Positions 34,731-43,192 of a stretch of 64,000 bases of DNA are shown here, piece after piece. The notes beneath the pieces are model-generated. The model did no database searches. It saw only the letters and a list, made by a program, of their open reading frames with translations, and had not been told where the DNA came from. A program made the position numbers and the translations under genes. This DNA comes from JAGNHB01 sp964436005 (GTDB lineage: Bacteria > Acidobacteriota > JAAYUB01): assembly GCA_964436005.1 (NCBI GenBank), contig CAYTBK010000003.1:1-64000 (forward strand). Direction: 5' to 3'. The first letter of the stretch is position 1, and each line of letters starts with the position of its first letter.

Positions 34731-36629
34731 TTATAGCACGCCCGGCGAAGGGCCGTAGACGAGGAAGGCGCCGCCGGGCAGGGCTTCCTGGCGAAAACCC
34801 GTCGGCAACCGGGCGGGAAGGCGCCGGAGAACGAAGTACGGCGCGCCCCTGTCCGGGTTGCTCTCGTAAGGCTCCACGAATCCGCTCACGCCGGCCCGGC
34901 GCAGCACGTGGGCCGCCACCCGGTTGAGCACAGGCAGGAAGGGGCCGGAAAACAGGGTAACCCCCGCCCCGCCGAAGCGTTCCACCTGGCCATAATGGTT
35001 CACCAGCAGCGGAATATCCGGGACGGAGGCGACCCGCGTCCCTAATAGTTCGGCTCCTGCATCCACGTACTCCACCGGCGGCAACGACAGGGCCCCCTCC
35101 GGCGGAAAGTCCCAGGCGAAAGGCGGGTACTCCCCGAGAACGGACGCCCCGACCGCCGGGACATACGCGTCCGCGGCCCCGGCCAGTTCGTCCCGGAGCC
35201 GCTTGAGAAAGCCATGGCGAAGCAGCACGGAATTCTCGTTCACGGTGCAGGAAACGACGGAGCAGGAGGGGGAGGAAAGCCGGTTCGCCAGAAATTCCGC
35301 CGTGAGGCCGTGTTGCGAGGCTTCGCCGGTATCCGTCGCCGCGTCGACTTCCCAGAAGACCGGGGCCGCTTCCTCCTTCCCCGAACTGGCCGCCGGCCCC
35401 GCCGCTCGCGCCTGCGCCCGGAGACGCCCGGCCTGGATCTGCACGTCCACCCGGCAGCGCAAGGGGACGCGGGCCTTCATGATGTTGGCCAGGACGCCGT
35501 CCAGCCCGGGAACGGTGTTGGCGTTGGGGAAGAGGCTGGCCATCTGTCCCGGACGGGCCTCGAGCGGCACGGCCAGGGTGATCTCGGCCCCGCGGACGTC
35601 CGTGACGGTGGCGCCCTTGCCCCCCACCTTCAGCCGGGCGCCGGGCGACAGGCGGACAAAGGGCTCGCCTTCGAGCACCAGCCGGTTTCCCCGGGCGTAG
35701 GCCACCCGCCCGACGTCCTCGTGCAGGTGCCCCTTGACCCGGGCATACAGGTCGACCGCCGGAAAATTCCAGTATCCCGGCCCCGTCTCGCGCAGCAGCA
35801 GACGTTGCAGCCGCTCGTGAACCTCGCGCACGGCCTCCGGCGCCCCCCCCGCCTCCCGGAGGATGGCGAAGGCCTTCACCGTTTCGAACACGTAGTCGGC
35901 GCCCTTCATGCGCCCCTCGATCTTGAAGGCGCGAACGCCGGCCCGGGCCAGGTCCCGGTAATGGCGGGTCAGGTCCAGGTCCTTCATGGAGAAGGGCGCG
36001 CGCCGGTTCCCGGCGGCCCGGCAGATCTGGGCGCAGAGCCCGCGGTTTCCGCTCCGGCCGGTGGAGAGGAGGGAAGCGTAGCAGTAGCCGGAAACGGACG
36101 CGCACATGGCCCCGAAGACGAACACCTCCGTCTCCAGGGGGGAGGATGCGGCGATGGAGCGGATTTCCCCGTACGAGAGCTCCCGCGCCAGCACGGCCCG
36201 CTTCACCCCGAACCGGGCGAAGAAGCGCAGGCCGTCCAGGGAATGGGTTCCCGTCTGGGTCGAGGCGTGCAGTTCCACACCGGGGAGGAGCCGGTGCACC
36301 AGTTCCATCACGGCCAGGTCCTGGAAAATGACGGCATCCGGCGGACAGCGGCGGATGGCGCAGAGCAGCCGCTCCATTTCGGGCAATTCGTTCTCGGTGA
36401 CAACGGTGTTGAGGGCCAGGCAGCTTTTCACCCCGAGCCCGCGCAGGGCGGCGATGGCCCGGAAGGCCTCGGGCAGGGAAAAATTGGCGGCCCGGTTCCT
36501 GGCGTTGAATTGCGAAAGCCCGAAGTAGACGGCATCCGCCCCCGCCTTGACTGCCGCCGCCAAGGCCCGGACATCGCCCGCCGGGGCCACGATTTCCGGC
36601 CTGGGCACAGACGGCCCGCTGGCGGTCAC
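34731..36629 (-). CDS. U32 peptidase-family protein
   Basis: 632 residues from a GTG start. The U32 signature E-V-F-V-F-G-A-M-C, G-Y-C and the later C-A-Q-I-C-R appears around 175-210. Members such as RlhA and TrhP are now known as RNA hydroxylation enzymes; older annotation calls them peptidases/collagenases. The conserved Cys cluster suggests iron-sulfur binding. The longer in-frame ORF upstream is the antisense shadow of the CDP-alcohol gene; GTG 36629 overlaps that gene's stop (GTGA) with GGGAAG ahead, giving translational coupling. The C-terminal region (about 400-632) fits the longer U32 subfamily. Confidence 0.85.
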   Translation of the reverse strand: MTASGPSVPRPEIVAPAGDVRALAAAVKAGADAVYFGLSQFNARNRAANFSLPEAFRAIAALRGLGVKSCLALNTVVTENELPEMERLLCAIRRCPPDAVIFQDLAVMELVHRLLPGVELHASTQTGTHSLDGLRFFARFGVKRAVLARELSYGEIRSIAASSPLETEVFVFGAMCASVSGYCYASLLSTGRSGNRGLCAQICRAAGNRRAPFSMKDLDLTRHYRDLARAGVRAFKIEGRMKGADYVFETVKAFAILREAGGAPEAVREVHERLQRLLLRETGPGYWNFPAVDLYARVKGHLHEDVGRVAYARGNRLVLEGEPFVRLSPGARLKVGGKGATVTDVRGAEITLAVPLEARPGQMASLFPNANTVPGLDGVLANIMKARVPLRCRVDVQIQAGRLRAQARAAGPAASSGKEEAAPVFWEVDAATDTGEASQHGLTAEFLANRLSSPSCSVVSCTVNENSVLLRHGFLKRLRDELAGAADAYVPAVGASVLGEYPPFAWDFPPEGALSLPPVEYVDAGAELLGTRVASVPDIPLLVNHYGQVERFGGAGVTLFSGPFLPVLNRVAAHVLRRAGVSGFVEPYESNPDRGAPYFVLRRLPARLPTGFRQEALPGGAFLVYGPSPGVL

Positions 36630-37246
36630 TTGTCTTCCCTGGGGTTGCGGACGACCGGCATGAAGGAGGCGCGGGGCAGCTGCTTGTACGTGAAGAGCAT
36701 GCGACTGATGACGGTCCAGTTGGAGAGAACGGCGATCACCCACAGGACCTGCTCCATCCGGTTGAACCAGGCGCCCAGGATGAGCAGGACCACGCGCTCG
36801 GGCCGTTCGAGGAAACCGGCGTTGCACTTGTCGATGAGGCACTCCGCCCTGGCCCGGGTGTAGCTGGTCAGGACCGAGCCCATGATGCAGAGGCCGACCA
36901 GGTCGACGTACCCCATGCGGTTGCACTTGCCGTAGTACACGATGAGCCCGAGGTAGAGCGCCATGTCGGAATAGCGGTCGATGACGCTGTCGAAAAAGGC
37001 CCCGAAGTCCGACGCCGTCTTCGTGGTCTTGGCCACGGCCCCGTCCAGCATGTCCATGGCCCCCGCCAGCACGATGATCCACCCGGCTTCCACAAAACGG
37101 CCGCGGTAGAGGTAGTAGGCCGCCAGCACGTTGATGAGGAAACCGAGAAGGGTGATGAAATTGGGGTTGATGTGAGCCTTGCTCAGCAGGAAAACCAGCA
37201 GGTTGAGAAGTTTTTTTCCTGCTTTGCCGATCCACTCCGAAAACAT
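36626..37246 (-). CDS. CDP-alcohol phosphatidyltransferase family protein
   Basis: 206 residues. The catalytic motif D-M-L-D-G-A-V-A-K, then G-x3-D-x3-D (about residues 64-95), is present, but the usual A-R is A-K, as in archaetidylinositol/phosphatidylinositol-phosphate-type members. Around six helices. ATG 37246 has GAGGGG 5 bases upstream; ATG 37306 lies in a weaker context. First gene of the long minus-strand run, divergent from the tmk-like operon. Product could be phosphatidylglycerol-phosphate, phosphatidylinositol-phosphate or another phospholipid headgroup; not determined by sequence. Confidence 0.85.
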   Translation of the reverse strand: MFSEWIGKAGKKLLNLLVFLLSKAHINPNFITLLGFLINVLAAYYLYRGRFVEAGWIIVLAGAMDMLDGAVAKTTKTASDFGAFFDSVIDRYSDMALYLGLIVYYGKCNRMGYVDLVGLCIMGSVLTSYTRARAECLIDKCNAGFLERPERVVLLILGAWFNRMEQVLWVIAVLSNWTVISRMLFTYKQLPRASFMPVVRNPREDK

Positions 37247-37397
37247 TCGCGCCCCTCGTCGTCCATGAGGTAGAGGCACCATAAAGGAATCGGCCGCTTT
37301 TTTCAAGCAAAATGTACTTCCCTTTGCCAGTTACCCGTTTCCGCGCTTTTGCCCCGCGCCGCCTGAGAGTGCGCTCAGATGAAGTTGAACTTTATGT

Positions 37398-37427
37398 TTG
37401 CGAAACAGAAGGGATTAGAAGTAAAAT
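37398..37427 (+). promoter_or_regulatory. possible promoter of the tmk-like operon
   Basis: TTGCGA (37398-37403) and TAAAAT (37422-37427), spacer 18, about 100 bases before the first ATG. A nearby TTGAAC (37385) lacks a -10 at good distance. Confidence 0.35.
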
Positions 37428-37535
37428 GGGTGACGCTCCCAGGCGAAACAAGACCCTTCGGGGACGGATGCGGTTTCGCAGCGGGCGGGCGAAGGGAAGC
37501 CCGCCCAATCCAGAACGTGGGAAGAGGGAACGCCG

Positions 37536-38213
37536 ATGAACGAACCCCCGCCGCTGCCAGGAAAACTGATCGCCGTCGAAGGTCTCGACGGATCGGGCAA
37601 GTCCACGCAGATCCACCTGGTGCATCAGTGGCTCAGGGGATTGGGCTGCAAAGTGTTCTTCACCGAGTGGAATTCGAGCGTCCTGGTGAAGGAGGCCACG
37701 AAAAAGGGGAAAAAGAGCATGCTGCTCACCCCGACGACCTTCAGCCTCATCCACGCCACGGACTTCGCCGACCGTTACGAGCGGCAGATACTGCCCATGC
37801 TCAAGGCCGGGCACATCGTCCTGTGCGACCGCTACATATTCACTTCCTTCGCCCGCGACGGCGTCCGCGGGTGCGACAAGGAATGGCTCCGCAACCTCTA
37901 CGGTTTTGCCCGCATCCCCGACGTGATCCTGTATTTCAAGCTGCCGCTGGAAATATCCCTGGGTCGCATCCTGGAAGGCCGGCCGCAGCTCAAGTACTTC
38001 GAAGCCGGCATGGACATGGGCTTTTCCTCCGACATCGTGGAGAGCTTCAAAATTTTCCAGGGTCGAGTGGTGGATCAATACGACGCCCTGGCCGCCGAAT
38101 ACGGTTTCACCGTCGTGGATGCGACGGAGCAGATCCAATTGCAGCAAAAAACAGTGCGCGAGATCATCGCCGACCGCATCGACCTCGCCAAATTCCTGCG
38201 CCCGGGAAGGTGA
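37536..38213 (+). CDS. thymidylate kinase-like protein 1
   Basis: 225 residues of the thymidylate kinase (TMK) P-loop superfamily. Intact Walker A G16-L-D-G-S-G-K-S-T24, a D-R-Y-I-F-T-S motif (about 100) and a P-D-V-I-L-Y-F-K-L strand. The DRY region lacks the A-Y-Q-G of standard dTMP kinases and the C-terminal lid is unusual, so the substrate may not be dTMP. First gene of the seven-gene operon; the next gene starts 3 bases later. Could still be the cell's only Tmk, which cannot be judged here. Confidence 0.82.
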   Translation: MNEPPPLPGKLIAVEGLDGSGKSTQIHLVHQWLRGLGCKVFFTEWNSSVLVKEATKKGKKSMLLTPTTFSLIHATDFADRYERQILPMLKAGHIVLCDRYIFTSFARDGVRGCDKEWLRNLYGFARIPDVILYFKLPLEISLGRILEGRPQLKYFEAGMDMGFSSDIVESFKIFQGRVVDQYDALAAEYGFTVVDATEQIQLQQKTVREIIADRIDLAKFLRPGR

Positions 38214-38216
38214 CCC

Positions 38217-38918
38217 ATGGCTTCCATCCGCTGTTTCGGCAAACCTCTCCCCGGTGTCGATCTCGGCAAACTCCTGGGCAAGCTCATCGTCCTGGAAGGA
38301 CCGGATTCCTCGGGGCGCACCACCCACATCAACATTTTGACCTCCTGGCTGGAGCAGCGGGGTTTCGCCGTCGCCCAGGCCGGGTTGAAGCGATCCGACC
38401 TGGTGGCGCCTGAACTCGACCGGGCCATGCAGGGGAACGTCCTCTCCCCGCGCACCATGTCCCTTTTCTACGCCACGGATTTTTACGACCAGTTGGAGAA
38501 CTCCATCATCCCGGCGTTGCGGGCCGGCTACATCGTCCTGGCCGACCGGTACGTCTACACGCTCATCGCGCGCGACGTCGTCCGGGGCGCCGACCCCGAG
38601 TGGGTGGAATCGCTCTATTCCATGGCCATCGTCCCGGATGCGGTCTTCTATCTCATGGCCTCCCCCAAAGTGCTGCTGGACCGCACGTTGAAAGTCAACC
38701 AATGCCTGGATTACTGGGAGTCGGGGATGGACAGCGGGCAGTCCCGCGACTGGTATGACAGCTTCCTCAAGTACCAGAAGCAGATGAGGGAGGAGTTCCG
38801 GCGACTGCAGAAGAAATACGATTTCAACATAACCGACGCCGACCGGTCCGTCCACAGCGTGCAGAAGGACCTCCGCGTTCACGTGGAAGCCCTGCTGGCG
38901 GAACCGGGAAGCGAATAG
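38217..38918 (+). CDS. thymidylate kinase-like protein 2, altered P-loop
   Basis: 233 residues, same fold as gene 37536 (D-R-Y-V-Y-T-L-I-A-R-D and G-M-D-S-G-Q line up with the first copy), so a diverged tandem pair. Its Walker A reads G28-P-D-S-S-G-R34-T-T36: the phosphate-binding lysine is Arg. That usually reduces or abolishes NTP hydrolysis, so this copy may be a non-catalytic partner or use another phosphate donor. It has an N-terminal 20-residue extension. Three bases after gene 1; nine before the coiled-coil gene. Confidence 0.82.
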   Translation: MASIRCFGKPLPGVDLGKLLGKLIVLEGPDSSGRTTHINILTSWLEQRGFAVAQAGLKRSDLVAPELDRAMQGNVLSPRTMSLFYATDFYDQLENSIIPALRAGYIVLADRYVYTLIARDVVRGADPEWVESLYSMAIVPDAVFYLMASPKVLLDRTLKVNQCLDYWESGMDSGQSRDWYDSFLKYQKQMREEFRRLQKKYDFNITDADRSVHSVQKDLRVHVEALLAEPGSE

Positions 38919-38927
38919 GAGGAGTGA

Positions 38928-39356
38928 ATGACCCCCAGTGGAAAAGCAGCCCCCAAAAAGCGCAAACCGTCCAAGACGTCTTCGCGCAAGCAGGCCAACC
39001 GCCCGGGCGAGTTGTTGGCCGCGCTCCCGGAAAGGGCCGGCGTGAAAGGGCTGCCCAAAAAGAAGGAAGCCATCGCCAAGGACCTGGCCAAGGAACTGCG
39101 CTCCATGCGCTCGGATTTCCAGCAAGCCATCGAGAAGCTGTCGCTTCGCATCGAGGGACGAATCGCCAATCTGGCCGACACCTTCGACGGCGCCGACGGG
39201 GCGACCACGCGCATCCCTTCGGCCAAGGTCTCCGAATCGCTGCTCCAGCTCCTCCGCCGTTTCAAGACGAAACCGGAGAAGGGGCGCCTCAAGGACATCC
39301 TGACCTTCTGCCGCCTGATCAAACACTTCGAATCGGTTCTGCCCCCGGAGAAGTAG
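38928..39356 (+). CDS. basic coiled-coil protein, unknown
   Basis: 142 residues. The first 35 or so are Lys/Arg/Ser/Pro-rich and probably disordered, like a nucleic-acid- or polyphosphate-binding tail. Then a helical coiled-coil region (about 45-85) and a second helical region with a leucine/lysine pattern near the end. GGAGG precedes the ATG. Embedded in the seven-gene operon between the two TMK-like proteins and the phosphoesterase. No family recognised. Confidence 0.7.
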   Translation: MTPSGKAAPKKRKPSKTSSRKQANRPGELLAALPERAGVKGLPKKKEAIAKDLAKELRSMRSDFQQAIEKLSLRIEGRIANLADTFDGADGATTRIPSAKVSESLLQLLRRFKTKPEKGRLKDILTFCRLIKHFESVLPPEK

Positions 39357-39358
39357 GG

Positions 39359-40087
39359 TTGAAGATCGCCTGCTTCTCCGACCTGCACGCCAACAGCCCC
39401 GCTCTCTGCGCCGCCATGGAAAAGGCGACGGAGCTCGGCTGCCGGCGCATCCTCGTCGCCGGCGACGTCGTGGGCGGAGGCCCCCACCCGACAGAAGTCA
39501 TCGAGATCCTGAAGAGCGCTTCCGTGGAGTGCGTTCTCGGCAACGTGGACCGGAAAGTGCTGCGGATGGGGCGAGACCCCCAGGCCCAGGGCAAGGCCGT
39601 GGAAAGCCCCAAAAAGGCCAACTGGCTCTGGACCTGGAACCGCATGGGAGAGCCGGAACGCCACTGGCTCAACGCCCTGCCGCGACTGCGCACGGCAAAC
39701 GTCGGCGGTTGCGTGATCAGCATGTGCCACGGCACCCCCAATTCCGACGAAGAATTCGTGCTCAGCAGCGTGACCGACCAGGCTTTCCGCAACATGAACG
39801 TGGCCGAGGAGGCCCATGTGCTCCTGTGCGGGCACAGCCACTCCCCTTTCACCAAGCAGCTGTGCGGCAAGCGGATCATCAACGCCGGCTCCGTCGGCCG
39901 GCCAGGGGACGGGGATCCCCGGGGCTCATTCGCCGTTCTCGACTGCGACCGCTTTCCGCTTCTCCGCGTCTCCATCGTACGGTTCGCCTTCCCCATGGAC
40001 AACCTGCTGGCGGACATCGCCGCCCTGCAGCTTCCCGGAGCCATCCCCGAAGAGTACCAGCGAGGGGTCAAAATCAGAGGGGCATGA
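39359..40087 (+). CDS. YfcE/MJ0936-like metallophosphoesterase
   Basis: 242 residues starting with TTG at 39359, which has GGAG 8 bases upstream and immediately gives L-K-I-A-C-F-S-D-L-H-A-N. The calcineurin-like motifs S-D-L-H, A-G-D-V-V-G-G-G, L-G-N-V-D and G-H-S-H-S-P-F are all in place, matching small YfcE/MJ0936 phosphodiesterases. Two bases after the coiled-coil stop; one base before the next gene. Substrate unknown; a phosphate-ester or cyclic nucleotide is expected. The longer frame starting at 38924 overlaps the previous gene and is rejected. Confidence 0.85.
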   Translation: MKIACFSDLHANSPALCAAMEKATELGCRRILVAGDVVGGGPHPTEVIEILKSASVECVLGNVDRKVLRMGRDPQAQGKAVESPKKANWLWTWNRMGEPERHWLNALPRLRTANVGGCVISMCHGTPNSDEEFVLSSVTDQAFRNMNVAEEAHVLLCGHSHSPFTKQLCGKRIINAGSVGRPGDGDPRGSFAVLDCDRFPLLRVSIVRFAFPMDNLLADIAALQLPGAIPEEYQRGVKIRGA

Positions 40088-40088
40088 A

Positions 40089-41825
40089 ATGGTGGACGAG
40101 AGATCCCTCAACCGGGCCCTGTTCCTCTTCCGGGAGCAGCAAGACGCCGACCGGCTGTTCCATTTCCTGCAGACCGAGGCCGGAGCCGTCACCCAGGCCA
40201 CGCACGAGACGTTCGAGTGGCAGTGGCTGGACACGGCCGGCGGCACCTTCCACCTCGCCGGCCTGCGGGTCCTGCGGAAAAGGGGAGGCGGCAGAACCCG
40301 GGCGTCCGGCCAGCCCGCCGGCCACGGGCCCTACGCCACCGACACGGTTCGGCGCCGGCAGCGCCTGCCGCGCGGCGCCCGGTCGGAAAGCGTCGCCCCC
40401 GTGCCGTCTACCGGCTTTCGGTTGGCGCCCTTCCTGATCCAGAAAGGCATCGGTCACTCTTTCCAGGCGATCGGCCACGCCCTGCAAGCCTCTTTTTTCC
40501 TGGCCCGCTGCACCTTCCTCCTGCCGGAAACCGGGATCGAAACGAAAGAGGCCCGGTTTGTCGAGATCGCTTGGCCCGCCCTCGGAAACCCCCTCAATCC
40601 CTGGGAAGTCCTGATCCGCGACCGCTTCCACGGTCTTCCGCTGGCCTCGGACTGGGCCCGCTTCGGGCTGGAAGCGCTGGGCGGGACCATGCCCGGAGGC
40701 CCTCCGGCCGCCCCCCTGGACGCCCCGGGATGGTCCCTGTCCATCCCGGAACATGCCGGGCGGTATATCGTCAAGCAGGTACGCAAGATCCGCTGCAACA
40801 CGGAAGGGGCCGCCCTGGATCTCGACCCGGAATTCGTCCACGACATCCGCGTCGCCACGCGCAAACTCCGTTTCGCCCTGCGGCTGCTGGCCCCGCAAAT
40901 CGGCCCGAAAGTCGCGCTCCCGCTCCGCGAACGGTTGCGCCGGATCGCCCTGGCCTGCGGCGAAGTGCGCGACCTGGACATGCTGGTACATTTTCTGGGC
41001 AGCATCGCCGAAAACCACGAGATCGCCGACCACGCCGCCTGGGAAGACCTCCACGAAACATTGGAGACGGAACGCCGCAAGGCCCACCGGGCCATGGTCC
41101 GGATGCTTCACTCCAGAGAGATGGAGGAGTTGCAGGGAAAACTCGGCGCCCTCTTTCTGCCGGACCCGCCTCCGTCCGGGGCCATCGACAGCGGACCGGT
41201 TCCGCCGACCTCCCTCCCTCCCGCCCGCTGGACCGTCTGCCGGGACTCTCTGCGGCAGGCCGTGAGCGATGTCGGGAGAGCCATCCGGAAAGCACGCGAA
41301 ACGGGCCGGTCCACCGTCGGCGAAATGGATCCCCTGCGCCTGCACCGGCTGCGGATCCTGTTCAAGCGATTACGCTATACTTGTGAGTACTACAGTCCCT
41401 GGACGGATCCCGTGTTCAAGCCGGTGGTATCGCACTTCGTCACCATCCAGGACAGCCTCGGTCTGCACCAGGATGCCCGCAGCGCCTTGTCCTACCTGCA
41501 CCAGAACCTGGAAAGATTCTGCCGGAGCAGCCTGAAACCGGACGAAACCGCCTTTCTCCTGGGTTTTGTCTTCGCCTGCTTCCAGCGACAGGCCAGGGAC
41601 TGCCGGGAGCAGTTCCTGGTTTTGTGGCGTGTTTTTCCCCGCCTGCTGCGCCAATTCCGGGTGCAGTTGGGCAATTTCCTCGACCAGGGCGGCCCCGGGT
41701 TGGAAATTGTGGCCGAAAAATCAACCAGGCCGGGCACCTGGGAAACGGCCCTGGAGCTGGTCCGGCCACTCGCCATGGACGGTGCCGATTCCCGCCGGCC
41801 ATCAACCGGGGAAAGCCGCCGATGA
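40089..41825 (+). CDS. CYTH-like plus CHAD domain protein
   Basis: 578 residues. The C-terminal region has two CHAD repeats: H-D-I-R-V-A-T-R-K-L-R-F (about 250-261) and L-H-R-L-R-I-L-F-K-R-L-R-Y (about 416-428), with the conserved His and basic residues. CHAD domains bind inorganic polyphosphate and are often fused to CYTH triphosphate-tunnel domains. The N-terminal 200 residues look like a degenerate CYTH (L-D-T-A-G-x-x-F, then L-R-V-L-R-K-R), lacking the E-x-E-x-K catalytic motif. ATG 40089 follows the previous stop by one base; GAGGGG is upstream. The longer frame from 39816 is rejected because it runs into the previous gene. Confidence 0.85.
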   Translation: MVDERSLNRALFLFREQQDADRLFHFLQTEAGAVTQATHETFEWQWLDTAGGTFHLAGLRVLRKRGGGRTRASGQPAGHGPYATDTVRRRQRLPRGARSESVAPVPSTGFRLAPFLIQKGIGHSFQAIGHALQASFFLARCTFLLPETGIETKEARFVEIAWPALGNPLNPWEVLIRDRFHGLPLASDWARFGLEALGGTMPGGPPAAPLDAPGWSLSIPEHAGRYIVKQVRKIRCNTEGAALDLDPEFVHDIRVATRKLRFALRLLAPQIGPKVALPLRERLRRIALACGEVRDLDMLVHFLGSIAENHEIADHAAWEDLHETLETERRKAHRAMVRMLHSREMEELQGKLGALFLPDPPPSGAIDSGPVPPTSLPPARWTVCRDSLRQAVSDVGRAIRKARETGRSTVGEMDPLRLHRLRILFKRLRYTCEYYSPWTDPVFKPVVSHFVTIQDSLGLHQDARSALSYLHQNLERFCRSSLKPDETAFLLGFVFACFQRQARDCREQFLVLWRVFPRLLRQFRVQLGNFLDQGGPGLEIVAEKSTRPGTWETALELVRPLAMDGADSRRPSTGESRR

Positions 41826-42247
41826 GCATTCCCGGATTCGAATCGATTCGGCATACGGCCGACCTGGCCATCCAGGTAAGGGGGAATCAGGTCGAAGACC
41901 TTTTCGTCTATGCGGTTCGCGGTCTGCACTCCCTGCTGGTGGAGCCGTCCGACCGCCCCGTCGCCGAAGCGAAGACGCTTTTTCTCGAGGGCGACAGCCC
42001 CGAATGGCTTCTCTGGCGGCTGTTGAACGAAGTCCTTTTCCTGTTTGACACCGAAGGTTTCCTGCCCATGGACGCCGCCATCGAGGCGCAGGGGGCCGGC
42101 TATCTTCGCATCCGGCTCCTCGGCCGGAACTTTTCGCCCGATTCCGACGCCGTGGCGCACGCCGTCAAGGCCGCCACCTGCCACGACCTGTCCATCACCC
42201 GGACCGAGGGCGGCGCCTGGAGCGTCACCATCGTATTCGACGCCTGA
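41822..42247 (+). CDS. archease
   Basis: 141 residues, the complete archease (MTH1598/TM1083 family). Signatures: R-H-T-A-D-L-A-I-Q-V-R-G near the start, S-P-E-W-L-L-W-R-L-L-N-E, and K-A-A-T-C-H-D-L (the usual K-A-x-T-Y-H region). C-terminal aspartate in V-F-D-A matches the metal-site tail. Archease activates the RNA ligase RtcB by promoting guanylylation; no rtcB lies in this window. The ATG overlaps the CHAD stop (ATGA), so translation is coupled. Confidence 0.92.
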   Translation: MSIPGFESIRHTADLAIQVRGNQVEDLFVYAVRGLHSLLVEPSDRPVAEAKTLFLEGDSPEWLLWRLLNEVLFLFDTEGFLPMDAAIEAQGAGYLRIRLLGRNFSPDSDAVAHAVKAATCHDLSITRTEGGAWSVTIVFDA

Positions 42248-42258
42248 GGAGTCCCATC

Positions 42259-43116
42259 GTGTTCATTCATCTGCTGCAGATTGAAATCCTTGCCGACCCG
42301 GCCGCCCAGCGGCGATTGATCGGGCGAGCCATCCGCGACTTCCAGGGCAAGGAGGGCCTCCTCCTCCTTCCGGAGATCTTCCATTCCGGTTACAGCGCCC
42401 TGCCCGGCGCCGCCATCGAGATGGAGCATCCGCTCCTCGATGACCTGCGCACATTTTCCGGTCAGAACCCCGGCCTCGCCATCTTCGGCTCGGTTGCCCG
42501 GCGGCGGGGGGAAGGCCAGCCGACCAACGCCATGACTCTTTTCCGCAACGGCGCCGCTTTCCCGTTGTACGAGAAAATCCACCGGTTCAGCCCCATGCGG
42601 GAGGACACGATCATGGCGGCGGGCACCGCCCTCTCCGCGGTCGATCTGCCTTCCCCGGACGGCCCCTGGCGGATCGGCTTGACGATCTGCTACGACCTGC
42701 GATTTCCCGAGATGTTCCGCCTGCTCCGGGAAGCAGGTTGCGACCTGGTCCTGGTCAGCGCGCAATGGCCCCAGGGCCGGATCGACGCCTGGAAGGCCCT
42801 GCTGGCCGCCCGGGCCACGGAAAACCAGTGCTTCGTGGCCGGGTGCAACCGGTGCGGCAGCGACGGCACCACCGCTTTCGGGGGCGCCTCCGCGCTTTTC
42901 GGGCCGTCCGGAAGCCCCATCGCCGCGCTCGACGCCGCCCCGGGAAGCCGCTCGGCCTTTCTGGACCGCGGAATCCTCGCCAAGACGCGCGGCCTGTTCG
43001 ACCCACTGGCCGACCGGCGCCCCGACATCTACCGACTGGAGGCCGTGACGCCCGTGCGCTTGCTCGAGCCGGGAAAAGACCGGCCCGGCCCTCCCCGCCC
43101 CGCCGTTTCCCGGTAG
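42259..43116 (+). CDS. nitrilase-family amidase (C-N hydrolase)
   Basis: 285 residues with a GTG start preceded by GAGGAG. The E-K-C triad is visible: L-L-P-E39-I-F, L-Y-E-K-I-H, and I-C-Y-D-L-R-F-P-E. Close to the YafV/Nit2 subfamily (omega-amidase, acting on alpha-ketoglutaramate or deaminated glutathione). Last gene of the seven-gene operon, 11 bases after archease. The C-terminal tail is proline-rich, beyond the family domain. Why it belongs with phosphate and RNA-linked genes is not clear. Confidence 0.9.
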   Translation: MFIHLLQIEILADPAAQRRLIGRAIRDFQGKEGLLLLPEIFHSGYSALPGAAIEMEHPLLDDLRTFSGQNPGLAIFGSVARRRGEGQPTNAMTLFRNGAAFPLYEKIHRFSPMREDTIMAAGTALSAVDLPSPDGPWRIGLTICYDLRFPEMFRLLREAGCDLVLVSAQWPQGRIDAWKALLAARATENQCFVAGCNRCGSDGTTAFGGASALFGPSGSPIAALDAAPGSRSAFLDRGILAKTRGLFDPLADRRPDIYRLEAVTPVRLLEPGKDRPGPPRPAVSR

Positions 43117-43192
43117 GCCAGGCCGCCACTTGGCCGTCGGAAGCGGTGCCACTTCTGTCGAGCATTTCGCAACAAATCACGGCACTCTATGC

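Noticed and set aside
32632..36105. 1157-residue minus-strand frame over the B12 radical SAM and U32 genes
   Set aside because: Runs in another frame of the same strand across two genes with clear motifs and their start sites; its own sequence is Arg/Gly/Pro low-complexity.
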